Assembly: GCF_001613795.1 (NCBI RefSeq)
Contig: NZ_LPVZ01000005.1
Location: 1 to 64,000 of the forward strand
Direction of reading: 5' to 3'
Length of the DNA stretch: 64,000 nucleotides
From: Thalassospira sp. MCCC 1A01148
GTDB taxonomy: Bacteria > Pseudomonadota > Alphaproteobacteria > Rhodospirillales > Thalassospiraceae
Positions 35,065 to 43,940 of this stretch are shown here, piece by piece. The position numbers were made by a program, and so were the translations under genes. The notes under the pieces were generated by a model, which was given only the letters and a program-made list of their open reading frames with translations, ran no database searches and was not told where the DNA came from. Positions within the stretch are counted from its first letter, which is position 1. The number at the start of each line of letters is the position of its first letter.

Positions 35065-36581
35065 TAGAACTCCCAGCGGCGTGTCAGAAATACCTGTGCA
35101 CGTGCGTTATGGTATTCATAGTTGGGAATGTTTGAATCTGTATTCAGATACTCGCCGGTAATCGACCAGTTGATTGGTGCGAGAAAGCCAAGTATCTGAT
35201 TTGCCGTTGCGCTATCCCCAAACAAATCGGTCGGCAATATCGTTGACAGCGGGGCACCGTATGTCAGGCGTGTCCGTATTGTGCGATCCGTCCGGTGTTG
35301 TGGTGAGTTGCCGGTCGTTAGAAAGTCCGGATCGCGGTACTGGTCCTTGCCATAACGGATGCTTCCGCTGATGTAACTTCCCCCACCGAACAGATAAGCA
35401 TGGATTAGCTCGCCGCTCAAGCTATCGTAGCTGTAATAGTTTCTGGCGGCTTCTTTTTTTCCGGCAGTCAGGTTGATCGTCGTGCGGTTGTTTGGCGACC
35501 ACGTGTAGTTGCCGCCAATGCGCGCGCCATACCGTTGGCCAGAGTGCAGCCGAAGCGCAGTTGATTCCGACGTGTTCTGGTAGCGTTCATCAGAATAGTT
35601 GACATCCCCGTTCAGGTTAAAGAAGGGGCGCACATTCCAATCCAGCCTCAGACGACCTGTTCGTGCAGTAAGGTACTTTTCGCGTGAAAGCGACTGCGCG
35701 GTTTGGCTTAGTGTCGGGGTCAGCATCCAGTATCCGCCGCGAATGCGTGCGCCAAGATCAACCGAAAACGACCCGATATCAAGTGCATCAAGCTGGACCT
35801 GATCACTGCCATAGCCCGTTACGCTGGCAAAGACTTCGTGACCTTCCTGATAGCCCAGATCGTAACTGACGTCATAGCGCAGGGCACCGACATAGGCGAT
35901 GTCGTTGTTGGGCTTGTCCGCGCTTGAAGTTATGGCTGTAGGTGTGCCGGTCAGAAGCTGGATCTTGTCGTTCGGGGCCGCGTTCCGGTTGCTGTCAATC
36001 TGGCTGCCCAATGTCATGGTCAGGCTTTGGGCCAAACGTTTCCGACGGCGTTCGATCTCGCTGATATATTGCCGAATGTTGCGTTCGACCTCGGGCGAGA
36101 TGTTCATTTGCAACAGGCGGTCGAACTGGCTGCGGGCCTCGTCAAGGCTGTCAAGGCGATACAGAACGATTGCGTAGTAGAGGCGTACAGGGGCAAGATC
36201 AGGATCAAGGACAAGAATGCGTTCAAGCGTCGCCGATGCCCCGCGGACTTCGCCGCGCGCCAGCTGCGCCTTCGCCCATCGGAAATTCAGGACGATGTCA
36301 TCCGGATTGGCAAGGATGTCGGCATAGGTAATGTCGCCACCGTCGTCGGCTCGCATCAGGATATTGGCCCGGGCGGTGACATCCGTCAGTCGTTCGAAAT
36401 CTTCGGAAAATTGCCGTGCTTCATCCGTGCGCACATCAATACTTTGTTGCGCCTGAACTTTGGGGATGCCGATTGAAAGTGACACCAATACAGCTGTCGC
36501 AAGTGCCGTGACGTACTGCCATCTAGCGATATTCAAGGTACTTTCCCATCGTTGGCAAGTCATGGCAGTCGTTCGGTGCAA
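35064..36581 (-). CDS. TPR plus beta-barrel outer-membrane protein, Slam/DUF560-like
   Basis: 505 residues. Signal segment about 21-46 (cleavage near VQA-QQ), TPR-like helices about 85-170 (NFRWAKAQLARGEVRGASATLERILVLDPDLAPVRLYYA split across repeats), then about 320 residues of alternating aromatic/polar strands ending in ...FLTRRWEF with the C-terminal Phe typical of outer-membrane barrels. The layout (N-terminal TPR, C-terminal barrel) matches surface-lipoprotein-assembly modulators of the type XI secretion route. First gene of the operon; the FecR gene starts at its stop codon. An inverted repeat sits just upstream. Confidence 0.8.
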   Translation of the reverse strand: MHRTTAMTCQRWESTLNIARWQYVTALATAVLVSLSIGIPKVQAQQSIDVRTDEARQFSEDFERLTDVTARANILMRADDGGDITYADILANPDDIVLNFRWAKAQLARGEVRGASATLERILVLDPDLAPVRLYYAIVLYRLDSLDEARSQFDRLLQMNISPEVERNIRQYISEIERRRKRLAQSLTMTLGSQIDSNRNAAPNDKIQLLTGTPTAITSSADKPNNDIAYVGALRYDVSYDLGYQEGHEVFASVTGYGSDQVQLDALDIGSFSVDLGARIRGGYWMLTPTLSQTAQSLSREKYLTARTGRLRLDWNVRPFFNLNGDVNYSDERYQNTSESTALRLHSGQRYGARIGGNYTWSPNNRTTINLTAGKKEAARNYYSYDSLSGELIHAYLFGGGSYISGSIRYGKDQYRDPDFLTTGNSPQHRTDRTIRTRLTYGAPLSTILPTDLFGDSATANQILGFLAPINWSITGEYLNTDSNIPNYEYHNARAQVFLTRRWEF

Positions 36582-36625
36582 TCAATGCCGTCACTGGCAG
36601 AGGATGGCGACGCAACCGAAAAGAC

Positions 36626-36666
36626 GACCATAACCTGTTTGGAACATATCCAATCAGATTATGGTC
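36626..36666. promoter_or_regulatory. Inverted repeat upstream of the Slam-like/FecR/cyclase operon
   Basis: GACCATAA (36626-36633) and TTATGGTC (36659-36666) are perfect 8-base arms 25 bases apart, located 45-85 bases before the operon's first start codon. It could be an operator with two half-sites or a leader hairpin. Confidence 0.45.
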
Positions 36667-36807
36667 TTTGTGCTGGCAGGGATAGCCATTCGGCAGGTTG
36701 GTATCACGACTCGTCGGAGGATAGTGTTTATGATCGTGCGTATAGATAATTTATCACAAAGTAGTATGTGCCATATCCAAAGGGCACTTACGGTTATACC
36801 ACGAAGG

Positions 36808-38241
36808 TTATACCGCAGTGCCGCCGACGGTCAGGCCGTCAATACGCAGGGTTGGTTGCCCGACACCAACGGGGACACCTTGCCCGTCCTTGCCACAGGT
36901 ACCGATGCCGTTATCAAGTGCCATATCATTGCCGACCATTGAAACCTTCGTCAGGCTGTCCGGGCCATTGCCGATCAGGGTCGCACCCTTTACCGGCGCA
37001 CCAAGTTTACCGTCTTCAATCAAATAGGCTTCCGAGGCCGAGAAGACGAACTTGCCCGATGTGATGTCGACCTGACCACCGCCAAAGTTCACGGCATAAA
37101 TACCTTTTTTGACCGAGGCCAGAATTTCATCGGGATCCTTGTCACCACCAAGCATATAGGTGTTGGTCATGCGCGGCATCGGCGCGTGGGCATATGACTG
37201 GCGACGCCCGTTACCCGTGGATTTGACCCCGGTGAGGCGTGCATTGAGGCGATCCTGCATAAATCCTTTCAGGATACCGTCTTCGATCAGGACGGTTTGC
37301 TGGGTCGGGGTGCCTTCATCATCAATTGAAAGCGATCCACGGCGATCATGGATGGTGCCATCATCAACAACCGTCACACCCGGCGATGCTATCCGCTGTC
37401 CCAAAAGCCCGGCAAAGGCCGAGGTGCCCTTGCGGTTAAAATCACCCTCAAGGCCGTGACCGATGGCTTCATGCAGCAAAATGCCCGGCCAACCCGGACC
37501 AAGCACCACGGTCATTTCGCCTGCTGGTGCGGCCACTGAGTCAAGGTTCACAACCGCCTGACGGAGCGATTCATCAACCGCCTTTTTCCAGGTTTTTTCA
37601 TCAAAGAACCCGTCATAGCCAATGCGTCCGCCTTCGCCATGTGATCCGGTTTCCATGCGATCGCCCTGTTTGACAACAACCGAAACATTGAAACGCACCA
37701 GCGGTCGGATGTCGCCAATGCGCTGACCACCTGAACGCCAGATCTGGACAGCCTGCCAGTTGCCTGAAATAGATGCCGAAACCTGTACCACGCGCGGATC
37801 GCGCGACCGGGCATAGGCATCAATCTGTGCAAGCAGATCAACCTTGGCTTCAAACGTGGCCTCGCCCAGCGGGTTCACATCAGAGTAAAGCGATATATTC
37901 GTCCCGATGGATCCCAGATCAACCTTGCCGGAACGTCCAGATCCAACAGCCTTAACGGTTTCGGCCGCACGGCCGACTGCGTCATTGGAAAGCTCGTTGG
38001 AGTGCGAAAAGGCTGTGGCTTCATCGGCAACAGCCCGCAGGCCAAATCCTTGTGCGGTGTCAAAGTTTGCACTGCGCAGGCGGCCATCATCCCAGACAAG
38101 GCTTTCGGATTGACGATATTCAAGGAAAAGTTCACCGTCTTCAGCAGTGCCCAGCGCATCATTGACCTGTGTTTCAAGCCGGTCGCGATCAAGATCACCC
38201 TTGGCGAAAAACAGACTGTCGGTGGTGCGAAGATCGGTCAT
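36808..38241 (-). CDS. tldD: Metalloprotease TldD
   Basis: Catalytic half of the TldD/TldE zinc protease. The 477-residue protein contains LLHEAIGHGLEGDFNRKGTS near residue 255, whose HExxxH motif binds zinc and which PmbA at 2853-4202 lacks. SYAHAPMPRMTNTYMLGG and the C-terminal GIGTCGKDGQGVPVGVGQPTLRI are family landmarks. The start is preceded by AAGGAGGCTCC. Monocistronic; partner pmbA is elsewhere. Confidence 0.95.
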   Translation of the reverse strand: MTDLRTTDSLFFAKGDLDRDRLETQVNDALGTAEDGELFLEYRQSESLVWDDGRLRSANFDTAQGFGLRAVADEATAFSHSNELSNDAVGRAAETVKAVGSGRSGKVDLGSIGTNISLYSDVNPLGEATFEAKVDLLAQIDAYARSRDPRVVQVSASISGNWQAVQIWRSGGQRIGDIRPLVRFNVSVVVKQGDRMETGSHGEGGRIGYDGFFDEKTWKKAVDESLRQAVVNLDSVAAPAGEMTVVLGPGWPGILLHEAIGHGLEGDFNRKGTSAFAGLLGQRIASPGVTVVDDGTIHDRRGSLSIDDEGTPTQQTVLIEDGILKGFMQDRLNARLTGVKSTGNGRRQSYAHAPMPRMTNTYMLGGDKDPDEILASVKKGIYAVNFGGGQVDITSGKFVFSASEAYLIEDGKLGAPVKGATLIGNGPDSLTKVSMVGNDMALDNGIGTCGKDGQGVPVGVGQPTLRIDGLTVGGTAV

Positions 38242-38442
38242 GGAGCCTCCTTGGAGCCGGGATTGTTCGGCCAGAGAAAATGATTTTCCCCAAAAGATAA
38301 AAGGACCTGTGACGGTATTTTCCCTTACGTTTTAGGGGCTTTCTGTCACATTGAACTTTCGTCTATACAGGTACTGTCAGGGATCAGTCAAAACCGTCCC
38401 CGAACGCTTTATATAGACCGCAATGGCCAATTATGAAAGCCC

Positions 38443-39717
38443 GTGGCAATGTTTGTTGAACATCCCCAGCGTGTCGCCCTTCATAACGAAATTCATGCCC
38501 GTCCGTTTGGCGGTGTTTCCAGCCCAACGAGATGTTCCTGTATTGCCTTTCATGCTGGCGAGGAGCTTGATGATAACGTTCGCGAACATTTCATCGCCTT
38601 TTGCGAGCGGTTCAGTCTGACACCACCGGCACCGGATCAGAAATATTTTGAAGCGACCTGTGACGGGTTTTCCGTGATCTGGGAACGCCATGCGGAATTC
38701 ACCGTATATGTGTTCAAGCGCATGGAGCCGTTTGATAACCCGTTCGATGATCCGGTGATCAACCTTGTACCACAGGACTGGCTCTCGGAAACGCCGGGGC
38801 AATTGATGGTCGGGTTGCATATCGTGGTCGAGAAAACCGACCGAACCGAAGATGAAATTTCCCGGTTGTTTGATCACAATGGCCTGACCGGCAGTCGGGT
38901 TCTGGGCGGGACAGCGCAAGTCTGGACCGACTTTCGCCTGCATGGGGACGGCTTTGGCCGCATGCTGGTCAAGGATCAAGGGATGGAACAGCTGCAGGCG
39001 GGCCGTCTTGTGCAGCGTTTAAAGGAAATCGAAGTTTATCGCATGATGGCGCTTTTGGCTTTTCCCATGGCCCATTGCGCAACCCCGAAGGTTTCCGAGA
39101 TTGATACACGTCTGTCGGAAATTACAGCCGAGATGGCCAGCAAGACCCAGGCGGATGACGAAGAAACGCTTTCAAAATTGACCGACTTGGCCGCCCAGAC
39201 CGAGGAAATGGCAGCGTCCCTTAATTACCGCTTTAGTGCTGCGCGGGCCTATTACCGCATCGTGCAGGCCCGCCTGATCGAGCTTCGTGAAGAACGCATT
39301 GAAGGGGTTCAGACCATTACCGAGTTTATGGAACGTCGTTTGGCGCCAGCCATGCGGACATGTCAGAACATCGGGGATCGGTTGGAAGTGCTGTCAAAAC
39401 GCGTGGCACGCGCCAACAACCTGTTGCGCACCCGCGTCGATATCCTGCTTGAGGCGCAAAACCGCGACCTTCTGGCCAGCATGGATCGCCGCGTGAAATT
39501 GCAGCTTCGCCTGCAACAAACGGTCGAAGGCCTGTCTGTTGCGGCGATTACCTATTATGCGGTTGGGCTTCTGGGCTATTTGTTTAAGGCGATCAAGGAC
39601 ACAGGTGCGCCAATCAATGACCGCGTTGCAACGGGGATTGCCGTTCCGCTTGTGCTTGGCGCTATCTGGTTTTCGATGCACCGTATCCGCAAGGCACTGC
39701 ACCGGGCAGACGACTAG
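38443..39717 (+). CDS. DUF3422 family protein
   Basis: 424 residues with the DUF3422 opening HPQRVALHNEIHARPF and a long middle of predicted coiled coil (about 200-340), ending in two hydrophobic helices (about 365-415: LSVAAITYYAVGLLGYLFKA and VATGIAVPLVLGAIWFSMH) followed by a basic tail. So it is a cytosolic protein anchored to the inner membrane at its C-terminus. Function unknown. It starts with GTG at 38443 or ATG at 38449. Its stop overlaps the ctaA stop as CTAG (39714-39717). Confidence 0.85.
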   Translation: MAMFVEHPQRVALHNEIHARPFGGVSSPTRCSCIAFHAGEELDDNVREHFIAFCERFSLTPPAPDQKYFEATCDGFSVIWERHAEFTVYVFKRMEPFDNPFDDPVINLVPQDWLSETPGQLMVGLHIVVEKTDRTEDEISRLFDHNGLTGSRVLGGTAQVWTDFRLHGDGFGRMLVKDQGMEQLQAGRLVQRLKEIEVYRMMALLAFPMAHCATPKVSEIDTRLSEITAEMASKTQADDEETLSKLTDLAAQTEEMAASLNYRFSAARAYYRIVQARLIELREERIEGVQTITEFMERRLAPAMRTCQNIGDRLEVLSKRVARANNLLRTRVDILLEAQNRDLLASMDRRVKLQLRLQQTVEGLSVAAITYYAVGLLGYLFKAIKDTGAPINDRVATGIAVPLVLGAIWFSMHRIRKALHRADD

Positions 39718-40763
39718 TGTCGCAGCGTGTAGGCCGCATAGGTTGCTGTGCCGACCAGAACAACTGCACCGGCCTGATGGGCAACACCAAGAGGCAACCA
39801 CACAACGCTCAGAAGCGTTGAAATGCCCAGAGTGACCTGAAGGCAAGCTGCTGCCAGCACCAGATGGGTGGCAAAGCGTTGCTTGGCATCAAGCCCCCAT
39901 TTTCCTGCGCACCACCAGAAGACCAGCACCATCACGAATGTCAGCTTTGCCAGCCAGCGATGGTCCCACTGCACGGTCATGTGGTCCTCAAACGGTGCCA
40001 GCCAGACCGGGTCAAAGACATAAAGGCCTTCCGGGATCAACTGTCCGTCCATCAGCGGGAAGGTGTTGTAGATGTGCCCGGCATTCAGCCCGGCGACAAA
40101 GCCACCCGATAGTGCGGTAAACACAATAAGCCACAGCAACTGCCAGGCACGTTTTGACGAAATCGTTGATGTGGTGCGCGGACCAAGCTGCTGCAGGGCG
40201 ACCCATAGAAGGGCGATGAAAATCAACAGCGCCAGTCCGAAATGCGCGGTCAGGCGGTATTGGCTGACGTCTGGTCGATCAACCAGGCCGCTCATGACCA
40301 TGTACCAGCCCATCAGGCCCTGCAGACCGCCAAGGATGAAAAGCCCCCAAAGCTTCCACTTGGTTGCGCGATCAATCGATTTCTTGGCGAGGAACCACAC
40401 GAACGGGATGAAGAACACGATCCCGATCAAGCGTCCCCACAGGCGATGGATGAATTCCAGCCAGAAGATCGATTTGAAATCCTCGACCGACATCCAGGCG
40501 TTGATTTTCTGGAACTCGGGATACTGGCTGTATTTTTCATAAAGCGTTTGCCAGTCGGCTTCATTCATCGGCGGGATGATGCCGGTGAAGGGGCGCCATT
40601 CCACAATCGAAAGCCCTGATTCAGTCAGGCGCGTCAAGCCGCCGATCACCACCATGATGAACACCATCGCCGCGCAGGAAAACAGCCAGATGGCGACGTT
40701 TTTGTTGGCTTGTGGTTGCGCAAGGCTGACTTCGGACAGGGCAGGGGAGGCACTGCTGGACAT
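39714..40763 (-). CDS. ctaA: Heme A synthase (COX15/CtaA type 2)
   Basis: Inner-membrane enzyme oxidising the heme O methyl group to a formyl group to make heme A for cytochrome aa3. 349 residues, about eight helices. Heme-ligating histidines lie in EFIHRLWGR, LTAHFGLAL, WDHRWLAKL and GVAHQAGA. IGGLTRLTESGLSIVEWRP is the characteristic first-loop motif. It ends tail-to-tail with the DUF3422 gene. The PCuAC copper chaperone at 21083 serves the same oxidase assembly. Confidence 0.95.
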   Translation of the reverse strand: MSSSASPALSEVSLAQPQANKNVAIWLFSCAAMVFIMVVIGGLTRLTESGLSIVEWRPFTGIIPPMNEADWQTLYEKYSQYPEFQKINAWMSVEDFKSIFWLEFIHRLWGRLIGIVFFIPFVWFLAKKSIDRATKWKLWGLFILGGLQGLMGWYMVMSGLVDRPDVSQYRLTAHFGLALLIFIALLWVALQQLGPRTTSTISSKRAWQLLWLIVFTALSGGFVAGLNAGHIYNTFPLMDGQLIPEGLYVFDPVWLAPFEDHMTVQWDHRWLAKLTFVMVLVFWWCAGKWGLDAKQRFATHLVLAAACLQVTLGISTLLSVVWLPLGVAHQAGAVVLVGTATYAAYTLRH

Positions 40764-41015
40764 CTGGACGCTCTCTTGACGGTATCTTCTGGCGGACGGG
40801 TTTTGAAATTTGGCCCAATATAGGGCGGTTTTGCAAGAATTGGAGGAAAAGCTTTACGGAAAAATCGGGGCCGGTGGATCAGTCAGCTTGCAACTATTAA
40901 ATACCAATATTTAGTGTTGTTTATATATAAAACACATAAAAAATGTATTGAATGATTCGCTATCCACACTCATAGTCATGGGCAATAGAGAGAAACCCGC
41001 ATTAGAGGATCGACG
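40764..41015. promoter_or_regulatory. Divergent promoter region between ctaA and the cysG-like/cysH pair
   Basis: A 250-base spacer that turns very AT-rich at 40890-40960. It contains AAATACCAATATTT (40899-40912), a near-palindrome, and TTATATATAAAACACATAAAAAAT runs split nearby. Sulphur-assimilation promoters bound by CysB-type regulators are typically AT-rich like this, but no consensus site can be assigned. Confidence 0.35.
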
Positions 41016-41576
41016 ATGTTTCCCATCAATCTGGACCTGACGCGACTTTCGGTCGCTTTGGTCGGCAACGGTCAGGCCACCCTGAACCGTTTGCGCCAGT
41101 TTGACGGTGATGGGGCAAAATACGTCACCGTCTATTCCGAAGACCCGATACCCGAACTGGCCGAACAGGCCGGTGACCGGTTGCAGCGCTATTTGCCAAA
41201 CTCGGCGGATGTAAACGCGGCCTCCATCATGTTTATCATCGACCTTGATCTTAAAAAGGCTGCCGAGCTGGCCTCTATTGCCAAGGCCGTTGGCACGATT
41301 GCCAATGTCGAGGACGTCAAACAATATTGTGATTTTTCGTCGCCAGCGCGCATTCAGCGTGGTGATCTGATGATCACGGTTTCGACCAATGGTAAAAGTC
41401 CAAGGCTTGCAGGACGCATTCGTCGTGCTATAGAACACTGGCTTGATCCAAAATGGTCTGAACGTCTGTCCATTCTCTCTGCCGAGCGAGAGAAGTGGAA
41501 GGCCGAAGGTGCAGATATGAAGCAGTTACTTGAGAAAACCGACGACTTTATTGATCGTCGTAGGTGGTTGCCATGA
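41016..41576 (+). CDS. Siroheme synthase N-terminal (Met8/CysG-like) precorrin-2 dehydrogenase domain protein
   Basis: 186 residues. NAD-binding start LSVALVGNGQATLNRLRQF, then ANVEDVKQYCDFSSPARIQRGDLMITVSTNGKSPRLAGRIRRAIE, the hallmark of the CysG N-terminal domain. It would oxidise precorrin-2 and insert iron to give siroheme, the sulfite reductase cofactor. The uroporphyrinogen methyltransferase half is absent. Its stop overlaps the cysH start (ATGA), so the genes are coupled. Confidence 0.85.
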   Translation: MFPINLDLTRLSVALVGNGQATLNRLRQFDGDGAKYVTVYSEDPIPELAEQAGDRLQRYLPNSADVNAASIMFIIDLDLKKAAELASIAKAVGTIANVEDVKQYCDFSSPARIQRGDLMITVSTNGKSPRLAGRIRRAIEHWLDPKWSERLSILSAEREKWKAEGADMKQLLEKTDDFIDRRRWLP

Positions 41577-42316
41577 ATGTATTGCGTGAAGAAGACATTG
41601 TGACCGGTGGCTCCATGTCTGTAGAGGAGGCAACTGACCGGGCCGCTGAGCTGCTAAGCCGCTATGGGGATCTGCAAGGCGTCGCTTTGATCGAACCCAT
41701 GGTGCATGAGGAATTCAACGGTCGCATCACCATGACCTCGTCCTTCGGGACAGAGGCCGCGGCCCTTCTTGCGCTGGTCGCAGAAGTTGATCGTGACTTG
41801 CCGGTGATTTTCCTTGATACCCGCAAGCTGTTTGGTGAAACGCACACCTACCGTGAAAAGCTTGTTGATCATTTGGGCCTGACCAATATCAAGATCATGC
41901 GTCCGGACGAGGAAAAGCTCAAGGCAGATGATCCGAACGGGATGTTGTTTGCCTCGGACACCGCGAAATGCTGCTATTTGCGCAAGGTGGAGCCGCTTCA
42001 GCGTGCACTCGAAGGCTATGACGCGTGGCTGACCGGCCGCAAACGTTTCCACGGTGGTGAACGCGATGCGTTGCCGGTTGTCGAACCGGCAGGATCGCGG
42101 ATCAAGATCAATCCGCTGGCAGGGTACAAGCGCGAGGATATCGAAGACATCTTTGAACATCGCGCCCTTCCGCGTCATCCGCTTGAGGCCGAAGGCTTCC
42201 TGTCGATTGGTTGCATGCCTTGCACTGAGCGTGTTGACCCGAATTCGACCGATGTCCGTGCCGGACGCTGGGCCGGGCAGGACAAGACCGAATGCGGCAT
42301 TCACTACATCATCTAA
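41573..42316 (+). CDS. cysH: Adenylyl-sulfate (APS)/PAPS reductase
   Basis: Assimilatory reductase making sulfite from activated sulfate. The nucleotide-binding SSFGTEAAALLALVAEVD and FLDTRKLFGETHTYRE are clear. The cysteine set KCCYLRK plus GCMPCTER, together with the catalytic ECGIHY near the end, is the 4Fe-4S arrangement of APS reductases rather than the single-cysteine PAPS type. ATG 41573 overlaps the preceding stop; GTG 41564 is the alternative. A strong terminator follows. No sulfite reductase gene is in the window. Confidence 0.93.
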   Translation: MNVLREEDIVTGGSMSVEEATDRAAELLSRYGDLQGVALIEPMVHEEFNGRITMTSSFGTEAAALLALVAEVDRDLPVIFLDTRKLFGETHTYREKLVDHLGLTNIKIMRPDEEKLKADDPNGMLFASDTAKCCYLRKVEPLQRALEGYDAWLTGRKRFHGGERDALPVVEPAGSRIKINPLAGYKREDIEDIFEHRALPRHPLEAEGFLSIGCMPCTERVDPNSTDVRAGRWAGQDKTECGIHYII

Positions 42317-42335
42317 GCCTGATCAGGCTTCCATG

Positions 42336-42366
42336 AAAAACCCGGCCATCTGGCCGGGTTTTTTGT
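42336..42366. terminator. Bidirectional terminator between cysH and the dGTPase gene
   Basis: AAAACCCGGCCA and TGGCCGGGTTTT form a near-perfect stem with a very short loop, with Ts following on the plus strand and an A-tract before it that gives Ts on the minus strand. Confidence 0.88.
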
Positions 42367-43814
42367 TAGATGGTGATGCCCTGAAGCTTCCTGAACAGTG
42401 TGACCGCATAGCGATCCGTCATGCCGGAAATGTAATCCATCACCCGCATCAGGCGGCTGTAAAGGTCGGGAGCGGCCATCAGCTTGCCCGATAACAGCTT
42501 GTCGATCCGGTCGGCCTGCGGTGGCAGACGTTTGCCGTGATTTTTGTGCTCGTCAATGTCGATGGCGGCACGAACAAAGCTTTCAAGCAGGCCATTTATG
42601 ACCTCGAACCCGGCCATCTCGATCGGCAGGACATGTGGTGCGTTATAGATCTTCTGTACAGCCAGTTTCTTGCACGCCTTGGCATGGGGGCCCAACGGTG
42701 TGTTAGCAAGAAGATCGCCTTCAATCGTGCCCGCAAGAAGCGCGTCTTCATGTTCAATGAAGGCGTCAACTGCGGCCTTGACCAGATTGCCAATCGCCTT
42801 GCCGCGCAGGAAGCCGATTCGGTCGTTTTCCGACTTCTCGGCATACCAGCCCTCAGCGCGCAGGTCTTTCCAGCGCTGTTCGGCATCGCCGTCATATTTT
42901 TCCGGGTGGCGGGCAATCGGGGCAAGCGCACGTTCGACTTCCTCGAAGCTGACACAGCCCAGTTCCCAGCCATCTTCAAGATCGACCACGGAATAACAGA
43001 TGTCGTCGGCGGCCTCGACCAGATACACCAGCGGATGACGCCGCCATGCGCCGTCAAATCCTTCAAGCGGGGACAGGCCGCAAACCTTTGCAATCGCCTG
43101 CGCAATGTTTCGTTCGGCCTGATAATAGCCGGGCTTTTTAAGGCCGGTATATTCCTTGCGGCGTGCATCGGGCACCGACGTGCTGCGCGGATATTTGATG
43201 AAACTGCCAAGCGTGCCGTAGGTCAGGTTAAGCCCACCGTCAAAGCGCTTCATTTCAAGCTGGCTGATAATGCGTAACCCTTGGGCGTTGCCCTCAAAAT
43301 GACGCAGGTCTTCAAGCTCCGGCCCCGAAAGGCGTGATGTCAGCTCGTCCTTGGCAAGGCGCGATGTTGTGAACCATTCATTGATGGCGTCCTCGCCGGA
43401 ATGCCCGAATGGCGGGTTGCCGATATCGTGCGCAAGACATGCTGCCTGCACCATGTAACCGATATCGGCCAGGGTGGTTTCCAATCCCTTGGGCAGGTTT
43501 TTGACGATATGCGCGCCTGCCATCAGGCCAAGCGATTGCCCGACCGAGCCGACCTCGATCGTGTGGGTCAGGCGGGTATGGACATGATCGTTTTCGGATA
43601 GGGGGTGGACCTGCGTCTTGTTTTGCAGACGCCGGAACGAGGACGAGAAGATTACCCGGTCGACATCGATCTGAAACGGGCTTCGGCCATCCGGTGTCGG
43701 ATAAGGGGCACCTTCGGGCAGGCGAATTTTGCCATCCTTGAATTCAAGCCGATGAGAAGAAAGAAGATCTTCCCAGCGCATTTTATCGCCAGACCCTTGC
43801 GCAGACGACGCCAC
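42366..43814 (-). CDS. dgt: Deoxyguanosinetriphosphate triphosphohydrolase-like HD protein
   Basis: dNTPase of the HD superfamily hydrolysing dGTP or other dNTPs to nucleoside and triphosphate. Motifs: VIFSSSFRRLQNKTQVHPL, HTRLTHTIEVGSVGQSLG, ACLAHDIGNPPFGHSGEDAI (HD metal site), and YLVEAADDICYSVVDLEDG. A frame continues to 43925, but AGGGG lies seven bases before GTG 43814, which I prefer; ATG 43781 (MRWEDLL) would also fit the family. About 480 residues. Confidence 0.9.
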   Translation of the reverse strand: MASSAQGSGDKMRWEDLLSSHRLEFKDGKIRLPEGAPYPTPDGRSPFQIDVDRVIFSSSFRRLQNKTQVHPLSENDHVHTRLTHTIEVGSVGQSLGLMAGAHIVKNLPKGLETTLADIGYMVQAACLAHDIGNPPFGHSGEDAINEWFTTSRLAKDELTSRLSGPELEDLRHFEGNAQGLRIISQLEMKRFDGGLNLTYGTLGSFIKYPRSTSVPDARRKEYTGLKKPGYYQAERNIAQAIAKVCGLSPLEGFDGAWRRHPLVYLVEAADDICYSVVDLEDGWELGCVSFEEVERALAPIARHPEKYDGDAEQRWKDLRAEGWYAEKSENDRIGFLRGKAIGNLVKAAVDAFIEHEDALLAGTIEGDLLANTPLGPHAKACKKLAVQKIYNAPHVLPIEMAGFEVINGLLESFVRAAIDIDEHKNHGKRLPPQADRIDKLLSGKLMAAPDLYSRLMRVMDYISGMTDRYAVTLFRKLQGITI

Positions 43815-43940
43815 TTTTAAACCCCTGTCCGTATCGAATGTTCTTTGCAGATGTTGTTCGTTGGCAACTTTAACGGGCCGGGGAGTCCGGTGCAATCGGA
43901 CAAACAGTCTTTGACCCAATTGCACCGCATTTATGGGTGA

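Noticed and set aside
36792..36814. Direct repeat GGTTATACC-N5-GGTTATACC at the end of tldD
   Set aside because: Two short copies overlapping a stop codon; no link to mobility or regulation could be supported.
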